A stretch of 64,000 bases of DNA, taken from Kitasatospora sp. A2-31. GTDB taxonomy: Bacteria; Actinomycetota; Actinomycetes; Streptomycetales; Streptomycetaceae. The notes below the pieces were generated by a model, which was given only the letters and a program-made list of their open reading frames with translations, searched no databases and was not told the DNA's origin. Position numbers and translations under genes: made by a program. The stretch covers positions 177,968 to 241,967 of the forward strand of contig NZ_JAKNTA010000002.1 of the NCBI RefSeq assembly GCF_022288725.1, given 5' to 3'. Position 1 is the first letter of the stretch. Each line of letters opens with the position of its first letter. Positions 21,405 through 29,353 of this stretch are shown in pieces.

Positions 21405-22678
21405 GCACCAGCCAGACCACCCCCACCGCCGAGACCCCCGCCACCCCCGCCTCCCCGGCGGTCGACCCGCGCCTGCTGGTGCGCCAGGGCGGCGTCGCCG
21501 GCTACGTGGACGAGTTCCGCCGCAAGATCAAGAGTGGTGACCTCGGCTCCCTGCCGGTCGTCATCGGCCTGATCCTGATCGCCGTCATCTTCCAGAGCGT
21601 CACCGGCCACTTCCTGCAGGCCGACAACCTGACCAACATCACCAAGTGGATCGCCGGCCCCGGCCTGATCGCCGTCGGTGTGGTCTTCGTCCTGCTGCTC
21701 GGCGAGATCGACCTCTCGCTGGGCTCCATCGCCGGTGTCACCGCGGCGATCACCTCCGTGCTGGCCGTGCGCGAAGGCCTGAACGAAGGCCTCGCCATCC
21801 TGATCGCGATCGCCGCCGCGGTGGCCATCGGCGCCCTGCACGGCTTCTTCTTCGCCAAGATCGGCGTGCCCGCATTCGTCGTCACCCTGGCCGGCATGCT
21901 CGCCTGGAGCGGCCTCCAGGACTACGTGCTCGGCAAGCTCGGCACCATCAACAACATCAACGACGGTGTCGTCGCCAACCTGGACACCTACTTCCTGGGC
22001 GACGGCGACGTCGCCTTCGCCTGGGTGCTGGCGCTCCTGGCGATCGGCGTCTTCCTGACGGGCCAGCTCATCGAGGCCTGCCGCCGCACCGCCGCCGGGC
22101 TGCCGGGCCGCACCACCGGCGAGATCGCGCTGCGCACCGGCGCCCTCGCGGTGCTCGCCCTCGTCGGCGCCTACATGCTCAACCAGGACCGCGGCCTGCC
22201 GCTGCCCCTGGTGATCCTGCTCGGCGTGGTCGTGCTGACCGACTTCGTGCTGCGCCGTACCTCCTACGGCCGGAAGATCTTCGCGGTCGGCGGCGGCATC
22301 GAGGCCGCGCGCCGGGCGGGCATCAACGTCGCCCGGGTCCGCATCTCGGTCTTCATGATCTCGGCCGGCCTGGCCGGCCTCGGCGGCCTGTTCATCGCCT
22401 CGCAGCAGGGCTCCGCGGACAAGGCGCTGGGCAGCGGCAACGTCCTGATGAGCGCCATCGCGGCCGCGGTCATCGGCGGCACCAGCCTCTTCGGCGGGCG
22501 CGGCAAGACCTGGTCGGCGCTGCTCGGCATCCTGGTCATCCAGTCGATCACCACCGGCCTGGACATGGTCCACGCCGCGCAGGCCATCCAGTACATGATC
22601 ACCGGCGCGGTGCTGCTCGCCGCGGTCGTGCTCGACTCGGTCTCGCGCCGGACGCAGAAGTCCTCGGGTCGCGGCTGA
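21401..22678 (+). CDS. xylH: Sugar ABC transporter permease (XylH-like)
   Basis: A 425-residue inner-membrane permease of the branched-chain/ribose type (BPD_transp_2) with about 11 hydrophobic segments. GEIDLSLGSIAGV and GGTSLFGGRGKTWSALLG are the family hallmarks of RbsC/XylH. The GTG overlaps the ATPase stop (GTGA), so the two are translated together. It forms the channel for the sugar captured by the lipoprotein. A perfect terminator hairpin follows. Confidence 0.92.
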   Translation: MSTSQTTPTAETPATPASPAVDPRLLVRQGGVAGYVDEFRRKIKSGDLGSLPVVIGLILIAVIFQSVTGHFLQADNLTNITKWIAGPGLIAVGVVFVLLLGEIDLSLGSIAGVTAAITSVLAVREGLNEGLAILIAIAAAVAIGALHGFFFAKIGVPAFVVTLAGMLAWSGLQDYVLGKLGTINNINDGVVANLDTYFLGDGDVAFAWVLALLAIGVFLTGQLIEACRRTAAGLPGRTTGEIALRTGALAVLALVGAYMLNQDRGLPLPLVILLGVVVLTDFVLRRTSYGRKIFAVGGGIEAARRAGINVARVRISVFMISAGLAGLGGLFIASQQGSADKALGSGNVLMSAIAAAVIGGTSLFGGRGKTWSALLGILVIQSITTGLDMVHAAQAIQYMITGAVLLAAVVLDSVSRRTQKSSGRG

Positions 22679-22693
22679 CCCCGCCCCGAGACC

Positions 22694-22725
22694 GGCCCGG
22701 TACCCACCCCCACGGGTACCGGGCC
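22694..22725 (+). terminator. Terminator of the sugar operon
   Basis: Perfect 12-bp arms GGCCCGGTACCC (22694-22705) and GGGTACCGGGCC (22714-22725) enclose an 8-base loop, 15 bases after the xylH stop codon, followed by TTGGCGTGTT. Confidence 0.88.
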
Positions 22726-22882
22726 TTGGCGTGTTCCGGGGCGGTCCGGGCGGGGCCCGGTCGTGAGCACGGGACGTTGGTCCCTGCCGGGCGGCGGGCG
22801 GCTGCCCGCACCCTGGAAGCCGTGCGCCCTGTCCCGGGGAGGTCGGCGGCGCGAACCGAGCGAACGAGGAAGTGTTCCCGCC

Positions 22883-23119
22883 ATGCCCGCCGAGTCGATC
22901 GTGCACCGTCTGGTGAACGCGTTCTTCAGCCACTGCCACGAGTGCGACGAACCGGCCGACCCCCACTGCCACTCCCGGGCGCACTGGCGGCTCTACCTGG
23001 ACATCGACCCGGAGACCCTCGGGCGGATCCGCCGGTGGGCGCTGGACCCCGGCAGCCACGCCGGCACCGAGGCGGAGCGGGCCGTCCTGCTGCACTGGCT
23101 CGACGCCCAGGAGGCCTGA
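22883..23119 (+). CDS. Small Cys/His-containing hypothetical protein
   Basis: A 78-residue protein. The N-terminal third has SHCHECDEPADPHCHSRAHW, a cluster of three Cys and several His that could bind zinc, followed by a helical C-terminal half (DPETLGRIRRWALDPGSHAGTEAERAVLLHWLDAQEA). GAGGAAG lies 11 bases upstream of the ATG. Such small proteins recur in streptomycetes without known function. Confidence 0.65.
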   Translation: MPAESIVHRLVNAFFSHCHECDEPADPHCHSRAHWRLYLDIDPETLGRIRRWALDPGSHAGTEAERAVLLHWLDAQEA

Positions 23120-23155
23120 CCAACGCCCCGGAGGCCTGACCCCGGCGGCCGGGCG

Positions 23156-23203
23156 GGCCCGTACCTCGGCGGCCGCCCGGGCCCGTACCTCGGCGGCCGC
23201 CCG
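23156..23203. repeat. Perfect 24-bp tandem duplication
   Basis: Two identical 24-bp units (23156-23179 and 23180-23203), each containing CCGTACCTCGG and ending in GGCCGCCC, lie between convergent genes. Confidence 0.8.
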
Positions 23204-23255
23204 TGCCGCGGCGCCGTGCCGTCGCCGCCCGGTGCCTTGCCGCCGGTGCCGCCCG

Positions 23256-24137
23256 TCATCCGGCGCCGGGGAGCCGGGCCTCCAGGTGGTCGGCGAGCAC
23301 CCGGGTCTCGAACACCGGCTGCCGGGCGGTGGCGGGCCCGCTGGTGACCTCGCCGTCCCGCAGCCGGAACTGGCTGCCGTGCCAGGGGCAGCGCAGGCAT
23401 CCGTCGACCACCGAGCCCTGGGAGAGCGGACCGGACAGATGCGCGCAGCGCTCGGCGAGCACCGCGAAGGAGTCGCCGGTCCGGACCACCACGACGGCCA
23501 GCTCGCCCGCGGTCCGCAGGGTCGGAACGCCTTCGGCGAACTCGTCCACCGGGCCGAGCGCGAACCAGTCGGGGGGAGCCAGCCGCTGCACCGCGGCCGT
23601 GCGGTTCGGGCCCGCGGCCTGGTGGTAGGCGAGATGGCCGCCGAGTGCGGCGGCGGCGGAGGCGACGGTCAGTCCTGCCCAGCCGAGCAGCCGGCCGTGC
23701 TGCGGGTGCCCCCGGAGGCGGCACGCCAGCGAGCCCGCGTACAGCAGCACGCCGGTGATGTTCGCCGTGGCGTGGACGAGGCCCGTCCGGCGGCGCGGCG
23801 TGTCGAGCTCGGTCCAGTCGGTCCAGCCGGCCAGTGCGGCGGGGCCGACGGTGGCCAGACCCGCGGCGACCAGCACGCCGGCCGCCCGCCGGTGGCGGGT
23901 CGCGTCGAGCAGTCCGGCCGATACCCAGCAGCCGAGCGGCAGCTGTGCCAGCGGGGGGTGGAGCGGGTGCCCGAGCGGAACGCCGTGCAGGATGTCGCGG
24001 TACCGGCCCAGTGGCAGTGCCTTGAAGACGCTGCGCAGGGATCCGGCCGGTGCGTCCAGGAACTCCCAGTCGGACGGCGCGTCCAGCACGTCGCGCAGCC
24101 GTCGGGACCGGAGGGGGATGTGCGCGATGGTGTCCAT
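23256..24137 (-). CDS. DUF2231 membrane domain fused to Rieske [2Fe-2S] domain
   Basis: A 293-residue protein. Residues about 40-175 contain four hydrophobic segments with HPLHPPLAQLPLG, the mark of the DUF2231 (YjbB-like) membrane domain. Residues about 187-290 form a Rieske ferredoxin-type domain with cluster ligands Cys231 and His233 (CAH) and Cys250 and His253 (CPWH). It is probably a membrane-tethered electron carrier; partner and acceptor are unknown. The fusion is known in actinomycetes. No redox neighbour is present, so physiological context is missing. Confidence 0.85.
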   Translation of the reverse strand: MDTIAHIPLRSRRLRDVLDAPSDWEFLDAPAGSLRSVFKALPLGRYRDILHGVPLGHPLHPPLAQLPLGCWVSAGLLDATRHRRAAGVLVAAGLATVGPAALAGWTDWTELDTPRRRTGLVHATANITGVLLYAGSLACRLRGHPQHGRLLGWAGLTVASAAAALGGHLAYHQAAGPNRTAAVQRLAPPDWFALGPVDEFAEGVPTLRTAGELAVVVVRTGDSFAVLAERCAHLSGPLSQGSVVDGCLRCPWHGSQFRLRDGEVTSGPATARQPVFETRVLADHLEARLPGAG

Positions 24138-24454
24138 ACCCGGCGGCTAGCCACAGCCCGCACGCTCAAACATCGGTGTGCGCCGCCTCGCCACCGCGCA
24201 GGCGGTCGCAGCCAGGCCGGCCGTCGCGGCCCGACGCGCACCGCCGCCGCGTGGACGGCCGCCGCCCGGACGGCCGCCGTGTGCGCGCCGGTGCGCACGT
24301 CATGGCGCCGCCGCGCGGCAACGCGGCCGCGAGCACGCGTGGGGGCGAGGCAGAGCAGGCGTTCCAGCAGCGCGCCCGACCAGGAGGCGCGCGAGACCCC
24401 GGCCGGTCAGGACGGTCGGGGCCCGCTCCTCGGGCGCAGGGCCGGCGACGGCGC
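24138..24454. other. Intergenic region, no gene
   Basis: A GC-rich gap upstream of the Rieske gene and downstream of the SRAP gene. Apart from the hairpin at 24397-24421, no gene or operator was seen. Confidence 0.5.
24397..24421 (-). terminator. Hairpin terminator after the SRAP gene
   Basis: Nine-base arms (24397-24405 and 24413-24421) with one G-U pair and a 7-base loop, 34 bases past the stop codon. Confidence 0.55.
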
Positions 24455-25213
24455 CTACGCGGGGTCGTCTCCGCGGCCGAGGGGGTCCGGGACCGGGGCG
24501 AGCAGGTCGGCGCCGTTGTTGCGGACGCTGTTGACGGCGGTGGAGACCGGCCGCACGAGCAGTTCGCCGCCGGCCGGCGTGTGGAGCAGCCTGCGCAGGT
24601 CCACCGGGTCGGTGTGCTCCGGGTCGAGCCAGGCGTCCAGGTCGGCCGGGGCGATGGTGAGCGGCATGCGGTCGTGGACGTGGCCGGCCGCGTCGGTGGC
24701 ATCGGTGGTGATGATCGTGGCCGTGGTCAGCCAGGCGGCCGGGTCGTCCTCGGGAACCGAACGGTCGCGCCAGAACTCGTAGAGCCCGGCCATCACCATC
24801 GGCCCGCCCTCGGCCGGGTGGAGGAAGTACGGCTGCTTGTACGCCTTGCGGCCGTCGCCGGCGGGCACCTGCACCCACTCGTAGTAGCCGTCGGCGGGCA
24901 GGACGCAGCGCCGCTTGGCGAACGCGGACCGGAAGGCGGGCTTCTCGTGCACCGTCTCGGACCGGGCGTTGATCATCCGGGCGCCGCCGTCCGGGTCCTT
25001 CGACCAGGACGGGACGAGGCCCCAGCGCACCGGGCGGAGCTGCCGGGCGAGCTCGCCGGTGTCGTGGTCGACCCGTTCCAGGACCGTCCAGACCGGGTCG
25101 GTGGGCGCCACGTTCCAGCTCGGCGCCAGGGTTTCGACCGGGGTCCACCTGGTCACCCCGAGCAGCTCGACGAGGTCCTGCGGGGTCGTGGTGGAGACGA
25201 AGCGTCCGCACAT
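24455..25213 (-). CDS. SOS response-associated peptidase (SRAP, YedK/HMCES family)
   Basis: A 252-residue SRAP protein. After initiator Met removal, Cys2 (MCGRF) becomes the N-terminal residue that makes a covalent thiazolidine link to abasic sites in single-stranded DNA. This chemistry fixes the start at ATG 25213 rather than the longer frame. SWNVAPTDP, INARSETVHEKPAFRSAF (with the conserved NAR and E), RCVLPADGYYEW and the active-site His in HDRMPLTI are all present. It protects abasic sites during replication. No LexA box was identified upstream by eye. Confidence 0.93.
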   Translation of the reverse strand: MCGRFVSTTTPQDLVELLGVTRWTPVETLAPSWNVAPTDPVWTVLERVDHDTGELARQLRPVRWGLVPSWSKDPDGGARMINARSETVHEKPAFRSAFAKRRCVLPADGYYEWVQVPAGDGRKAYKQPYFLHPAEGGPMVMAGLYEFWRDRSVPEDDPAAWLTTATIITTDATDAAGHVHDRMPLTIAPADLDAWLDPEHTDPVDLRRLLHTPAGGELLVRPVSTAVNSVRNNGADLLAPVPDPLGRGDDPA

Positions 25214-25246
25214 GCCCACCACTGTGCCATCCACGGCGGGCCGACC

Positions 25247-25291
25247 GGCCGCACCGCGCGCCGGTGGCTCCGGCCGGCGCGCGGTACGGCC
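25247..25291 (-). terminator. Strong hairpin between the zinc-ribbon-like gene and the SRAP gene
   Basis: Perfect 12-bp arms ACCGCGCGCCGG (25253-25264) and CCGGCGCGCGGT (25274-25285), extended by GGCCG and CGGCC outside, just downstream of the stop codon at 25329. Confidence 0.7.
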
Positions 25292-25328
25292 GGCTCGCCC
25301 GGCAGGTCCCGGGGCGGCTCCGGCGGGT

Positions 25329-25715
25329 TCAGCCGTTGCGCCCCGCGGCCGCCGACAGGTGCCGCTCCGCGGGCTGGTGGTGCGAGCTGCCGGACAGCAT
25401 CGGCGCGGTGTGCCGCTCCGGCCGGTGCGCGGCCGGCTCGGTGATGCGGCTGCGCGGCACGGTCCCCTCGTCGGTGATCAGTGGCACCAGGCGGCGTGCG
25501 GTCAGGTGCCCGACCCAGTGCCGGTGGCACTCCGGGCAGGCCTGCGCGCCGTCGGGGGAGTAGGGGGACGCGACGGGGATGCCGTTGAGGGAGAAGTACT
25601 CCCAGTCGGTGCCGTCCTCGTCCCGGACGTGCTGGAGGTCGAAGTCCAGGCTCCACTGGTGCCAGCAGTGACCGCAGACGAACTCGACCCGCTCAACGGC
25701 CAGTTCGGTGATCAT
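25329..25715 (-). CDS. Hypothetical protein with two Cys pairs (zinc-ribbon-like)
   Basis: A 128-residue protein. VEFVCGHCWHQW and ACPECHRHW provide two CxxC pairs, the pattern of a zinc ribbon; a strand-rich region lies between. The C-terminal 45 residues are His/Arg/Ser-rich and probably disordered. The start at 25715 follows GAGCAGGAGAG. Proteins of this kind are widespread in streptomycetes and uncharacterised. Confidence 0.7.
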   Translation of the reverse strand: MITELAVERVEFVCGHCWHQWSLDFDLQHVRDEDGTDWEYFSLNGIPVASPYSPDGAQACPECHRHWVGHLTARRLVPLITDEGTVPRSRITEPAAHRPERHTAPMLSGSSHHQPAERHLSAAAGRNG

Positions 25716-25914
25716 CTCTCCTGCTCCTCTCCGGTCTCGCCGTTCCGGGGCCTCTGGCAGGGTCCCGTGCGGGACGGCCGCAGCCGGATCCCGCCCACTG
25801 CTTCGTATACCCCTGCACGTCTCGGATGGCAAGGGGGTGGCGAGCGGGCAGGCATGCCCGCGACGGCCCGGTGGGGGGGGCGGGTCCGCCACGGCGGTGT
25901 GTCCGGCCGGGGCG

Positions 25915-26904
25915 TCAGCCCTTCGGCGGCGCCGAATCCAGTGCCTCGCGCAGCCTCCCGCCGGAGGCGGCGAGCAGCGCGGCGGCCGCAGGCGCGTCCA
26001 CGCCGGCGAGGACGACCAGGACGGCGTCCTTCACCCGGCCGCCGGTCGCCGCCAGCGCGGCGTGCACCGTGGCTGCGTCCGCGCCGGTCGCCTCGGCGAC
26101 GATCCGCTGCGCCCGGTCCCGCAGCTTCGCGTTGACCGCTCGCAGGTCGACCATCAGATTGCCGTACGTCTTGCCCAGCCGGACCATGACGGCGGTCGAG
26201 AGCAGGTTCAGCACCAGCTTCTGTGCCGTGCCGGCCTTCAGCCGCGTCGAGCCCGCGACCACCTCGGGGCCGACCTCCACCTCGATCGCCAGCTCGGCCG
26301 CGGCGGCCAGCGCCGAACCCCGGGCGCAGGCCAGCCCGACGGTCAGCGCCCCGGCGGCGCGCGCCCGGCGGACGGCGGCCACCGTGTACGGCGTCCGGCC
26401 GGAGGCCGAGACGCCCACCAAGGTGTCGGCAGGCGTGAGGGCCAACGGCTCCAGATCGGCGACGGCGAGGTCGGGCCGGTCCTCGGCACCCTCGACCGCG
26501 CCCACCAGGGCGGCGGGGCCGCCCGCGATCACGCCCACCACCCGGTCGGGGTCGGTGCCGAAGGTCGGGGGGCACTCGCTCGCGTCCAGCACCCCGAGCC
26601 GCCCCGCCGTACCCGCGCCCGCGTAGACCAGCCGGCCGCCCGCGCCCATCCGGGCCGCGACGGCGTCGACCACGGCCGCGATCGGCTCCAGTCGGGCCGC
26701 GACGGCCTCGGCGACGGTGCGGTCCTCGGCGTTCATCAGCCGGAGGAGGTCGATCGTCGGCAACCGGTCGATCCCGGACCACTCCGGTCGGACCGCCTCC
26801 GTCACTGCGGGCCCGGCCGCCGGGGCGGGCGGGTCGTGGGATGCCGGGGGCTCCGGGCGCGCCGTCGCCGTCGGGGCCGGACCGGTCGGGTGCTCGCTCT
26901 TCAC
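25915..26904 (-). CDS. murQ: N-acetylmuramic acid 6-phosphate etherase
   Basis: A 329-residue MurQ. It cleaves the lactyl ether of MurNAc-6-phosphate to give GlcNAc-6-phosphate and D-lactate in cell-wall recycling. The SIS fold is visible: GGRLVYAGAGTAGRLGVLDASECPPTFG, with the catalytic Glu in DASECPPT, and VGVSASGRTPYTVAA, then GSTRLKAGTAQKLVLNLLSTAVMVRLGKTYGNLMVDL. The N-terminal 45 residues are a Pro/Ala-rich extension beyond the usual 300. GTG 26904 follows GGAGAAGGG. The usual companion kinase (AnmK) and PTS transporter are not adjacent. It is divergent from an HhH-type repair gene. Confidence 0.93.
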   Translation of the reverse strand: MKSEHPTGPAPTATARPEPPASHDPPAPAAGPAVTEAVRPEWSGIDRLPTIDLLRLMNAEDRTVAEAVAARLEPIAAVVDAVAARMGAGGRLVYAGAGTAGRLGVLDASECPPTFGTDPDRVVGVIAGGPAALVGAVEGAEDRPDLAVADLEPLALTPADTLVGVSASGRTPYTVAAVRRARAAGALTVGLACARGSALAAAAELAIEVEVGPEVVAGSTRLKAGTAQKLVLNLLSTAVMVRLGKTYGNLMVDLRAVNAKLRDRAQRIVAEATGADAATVHAALAATGGRVKDAVLVVLAGVDAPAAAALLAASGGRLREALDSAPPKG

Positions 26905-27025
26905 GAGGCCCTTCTCCCCGGAGCGGGGCGGAGCCAACCAGCCGGCTCCGCCGGGCGGGTCCTGCGGCCGGCGCACGCATGGGCGGGGCGGACCGGGGCA
27001 GGTGCCCGGGGGAGGGAGGCCTGCC

Positions 27026-27685
27026 ATGAACCGGGACCGGACCGTCGCCGCCCTGATGGAGCAGTACGGGCGGACCTACGCCCACGAGGCGGGGATCACA
27101 CTGCGCGACACCCCGGCGCCGCTCTACCAACTGCTCGTCCTGACGGTGCTCTGCTCGATCCGGATCAGCGCCGCCACGGCCGTCGCCGCCGCGCGGGAGC
27201 TCTTCGCGGCCGGGCTGCGGACGCCGCGCGCCATGACCGGATCGACCTGGCAGGCACGGGTGGACGCGCTCGGGCGCGCCCACTACGTGCGGTACGACGA
27301 GAGCACCGCGACCGCACTCGGCCGCGGCGCCGACCTGCTGCTCGACCGCTGGCGCGGCGACCTCCGGCGGCTGCGCGACGAGGCCGACGGATCACCCGAC
27401 CGGGTGCAGGGGCTGCTCCAGGAGTTCCCGCGGATCGGGCCGGTCGGGGCGCGGATCTTCTGCCGCGAGGCCCAGGAGGTCTGGCCCGAGCTGCGGCCGT
27501 TCTTCGACGACCGGGTGCTGCGCGTCGCCGCGGACCTCGGCCTGCCGCACTCGGCCGAGGGCCTGGCGGGGCTGGTCGGCGCCGACGAGTCGGCCCGCCT
27601 CGCCGCAGCGCTGACCCGGGTCGGCCTGGCGCACGGGGAGCCGAGCCGCCTGCTGGAGGCGTCGGGGGCGGGGGCGCAGGGCTGA
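27026..27685 (+). CDS. HhH-GPD DNA repair protein (endonuclease III-like)
   Basis: A 219-residue helical protein of the HhH-GPD superfamily. LYQLLVLTVLCSIRISAATAVAAARELFA matches the N-terminal helices; LLQEFPRIGPVGARIFCREAQ is the helix-hairpin-helix; FFDDRVLRVAADLGL carries the position of the catalytic Asp. The C-terminal [4Fe-4S] cysteines of classic endonuclease III are absent, so it is a cluster-less member, common in actinomycetes. It likely excises damaged bases. The ATG follows GGAGGG; the gene is divergent from murQ. Confidence 0.8.
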   Translation: MNRDRTVAALMEQYGRTYAHEAGITLRDTPAPLYQLLVLTVLCSIRISAATAVAAARELFAAGLRTPRAMTGSTWQARVDALGRAHYVRYDESTATALGRGADLLLDRWRGDLRRLRDEADGSPDRVQGLLQEFPRIGPVGARIFCREAQEVWPELRPFFDDRVLRVAADLGLPHSAEGLAGLVGADESARLAAALTRVGLAHGEPSRLLEASGAGAQG

Positions 27686-27740
27686 CCGTGGCCGACCGCG
27701 CCCGGCCCCGCCGCTCGCCGGCTCAGGCCGCGGTCCGCCC

Positions 27741-27848
27741 GCCTGCGCCGTCCGCCCCGCCTGCGCCGTCCGCCCCGCCTGCGCCGTCCGCCCCGCCTGC
27801 GCCGCCCGCCCCGCCTGCGCCGTCCGCCCCGCCTGCGCCGTCCGCCCC
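27741..27848. repeat. 18-bp tandem repeat, six units
   Basis: Six units of GCCTGCGCCGTCCGCCCC; the fourth (27795-27812) differs by one base. It lies between the HhH gene stop and the stop of the convergent gene at 27858. One frame reads as Ala-Pro-Ser-Ala-Pro-Pro, but it sits beyond a stop codon and is treated as non-coding. Confidence 0.85.
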
Positions 27849-27857
27849 GCCGCCGGC

Positions 27858-28538
27858 TCAGGCCATCCAGAAGAAGACCGCCGTCATCCGCCGCTCCTCC
27901 AGCGTGAGGCCCGAGTACGCGGTGGCGCTGTGGATCAGGTTGGCGTGGTACAGCAGGAGCCGGTTGTAGCGGTTGGGGACGCGGACGTCTTCGGTGAACG
28001 CGTCCCCGGGGACGTGCCGGGTGCCCAGGGCCTCGACCAGGTTGTTGTGGGGCGCGTTGACCAGGTTCCCGCCGAGCCGGCCGCCCGGGAACTGCTGGCG
28101 GTAGAAGCTGGTGCCGGCGTCCTTGGGGGCGTCGGGGGAGAGGTAGAGCACCGCGGCGTAGCGGCAGAGCGCCCGCGAGTCGGTGTGCGGGCGCGACTGC
28201 GACTCGCCGGCGCCGACGAGCTGGACGCAGTTGTGGTTGAGCGTTCCGCCGCCGGGCGTGCTCTGCACCCAGAGCCGGGAGGCGCCGGTCGACTTGCGGA
28301 CCAGGGCCTCCACCCGGGCCAGTTCGTCCGGTTCCAGGCCTGGCATGGTGCGCAGGCCGGGCCAGGCCTCGGGCCGGTAGGGATAGCCCTGGGTCCAGTC
28401 GTCGCGGGCCAGTACCCGCTCGCGGACGGCGTCGGGGTCCGGCAGCACGTTGTCCAGGACCCAGTAGTCCCGGCCGGGGGTGGGCTTGCGGTAGGGCAGG
28501 ACGGGCAGTGCCGTCCGCCTGGGGGGTTGTGGGGACAT
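27858..28538 (-). CDS. DUF6445-type protein, possible 2-oxoglutarate/Fe(II) oxygenase fold
   Basis: A 226-residue soluble protein. The order YWVLDNVLPDPDAVRERVLARDDW, then SRPHTDSRALCRYAAVLYLSPDAPKDAGTSFYRQ, then NRLLLYHANLIHSATAYSG is that of prolyl-hydroxylase-like cupins: HTD would supply the first His and Asp iron ligands and NLIHS the distal His. It resembles the DUF6445 group. Substrate unknown. TATGGT lies 6 bases upstream of the ATG at 28538, suggesting a leaderless message. It is transcribed alone. Confidence 0.7.
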   Translation of the reverse strand: MSPQPPRRTALPVLPYRKPTPGRDYWVLDNVLPDPDAVRERVLARDDWTQGYPYRPEAWPGLRTMPGLEPDELARVEALVRKSTGASRLWVQSTPGGGTLNHNCVQLVGAGESQSRPHTDSRALCRYAAVLYLSPDAPKDAGTSFYRQQFPGGRLGGNLVNAPHNNLVEALGTRHVPGDAFTEDVRVPNRYNRLLLYHANLIHSATAYSGLTLEERRMTAVFFWMA

Positions 28539-28709
28539 GCGCCGACCATAGGGGCGGAGATCGCCAACGTTCTGCCGTGAGCAGGTCAACGTTTCCCCAA
28601 CTGCCCGGAGACCCTGGTTCCCCGGTCGCGCTGCGGTGCACCTCGGATGCTCGCCGGGCGGCACGGGCCGGTCGTCGGTGCGCGCGGTGCGGGTGGCGGG
28701 GTCAGAGGG

Positions 28710-29279
28710 CTACCGGGTTTCGGCTTCGTGCTTGAGGTTGGTGAGCCAGTTGTGCAGGGAGTTGTCGAGAGCGGCTTGCAGGGTGGCCTGGTTGGCGGTG
28801 ACGGGTTCTCCGGTCCAGGATTCCTCGGTGTGGACGAGGACGCCGTCGCGGGTGGGCGTGAAGGTCCAGACGTGGACGGCGGTGATGCCCTGGGCCGGGC
28901 CGCCCCAGGCGAGGCGCCTGCCGTGGTCGATCTGCTGGACGGTGGAGGTGATGTCGAGTCCTTCGGTGCTCCAGCGGAACGTCGAGCCGGGGCGCAGCCG
29001 GCCAGGGGTGTCCTTGGTGACGGTCTCGACGTTGGGCTGCCAGGCGGGCCAGTTCTCGACATCGGTCTGGATGTTCCAGACGGTGTGCAGCGGGGCGTGG
29101 ATGAGGATGTCGGCGCGGGTGATGACCGGGGCGTGCTCGTCGATCTGCACGTTGGTGCGGTGGGTGGCCGCTGCAGCGGGTGCCTGGTCGTTGGGGAGGG
29201 CGGATGCGGCGGTGGAGGGGGTGGAGGCGGTGAGTAGGGCGAGGGTGAGAGCGGTGGCGGCCGCGGTGGGTGCGCGCAT
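28710..29279 (-). CDS. Secreted SRPBCC (START-like) ligand-binding protein
   Basis: A 189-residue protein. Residues 1-28 are a Sec signal peptide (TAAATALTLALLTASTPSTAASA), so the mature domain is exported. Residues 45-189 are an SRPBCC fold: INAP-like ILIHAPLHTVWNIQTDVENWPAWQPNVETV, GSTFRWSTEGLDITSTVQQI, WGGPAQGITAVHVWTF and VLVHTEESWTGEP. It is clearly a paralogue of the proteins at 30753 and 32750, which share the HAPxxxVWxxxTDxxxWPxWxPD and EESWxGEPV patterns. Such folds hold hydrophobic ligands. Last gene of the carotenoid oxygenase operon, 74 bases after that gene. The only exported copy of the three. Confidence 0.87.
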   Translation of the reverse strand: MRAPTAAATALTLALLTASTPSTAASALPNDQAPAAAATHRTNVQIDEHAPVITRADILIHAPLHTVWNIQTDVENWPAWQPNVETVTKDTPGRLRPGSTFRWSTEGLDITSTVQQIDHGRRLAWGGPAQGITAVHVWTFTPTRDGVLVHTEESWTGEPVTANQATLQAALDNSLHNWLTNLKHEAETR

Positions 29280-29353
29280 GGTCGTGCTCTTTCCGTGGAG
29301 AGGTGTCCACCAGCCCCCGGGGCGGAGGGCCCCGGGGGACGGCTCGGGTGGGG

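Noticed and set aside
27686..27857. Coding sequence for a Pro-rich APSAPP repeat protein
   Set aside because: It lies after an in-frame stop of the HhH gene and has no start or ribosome site of its own.
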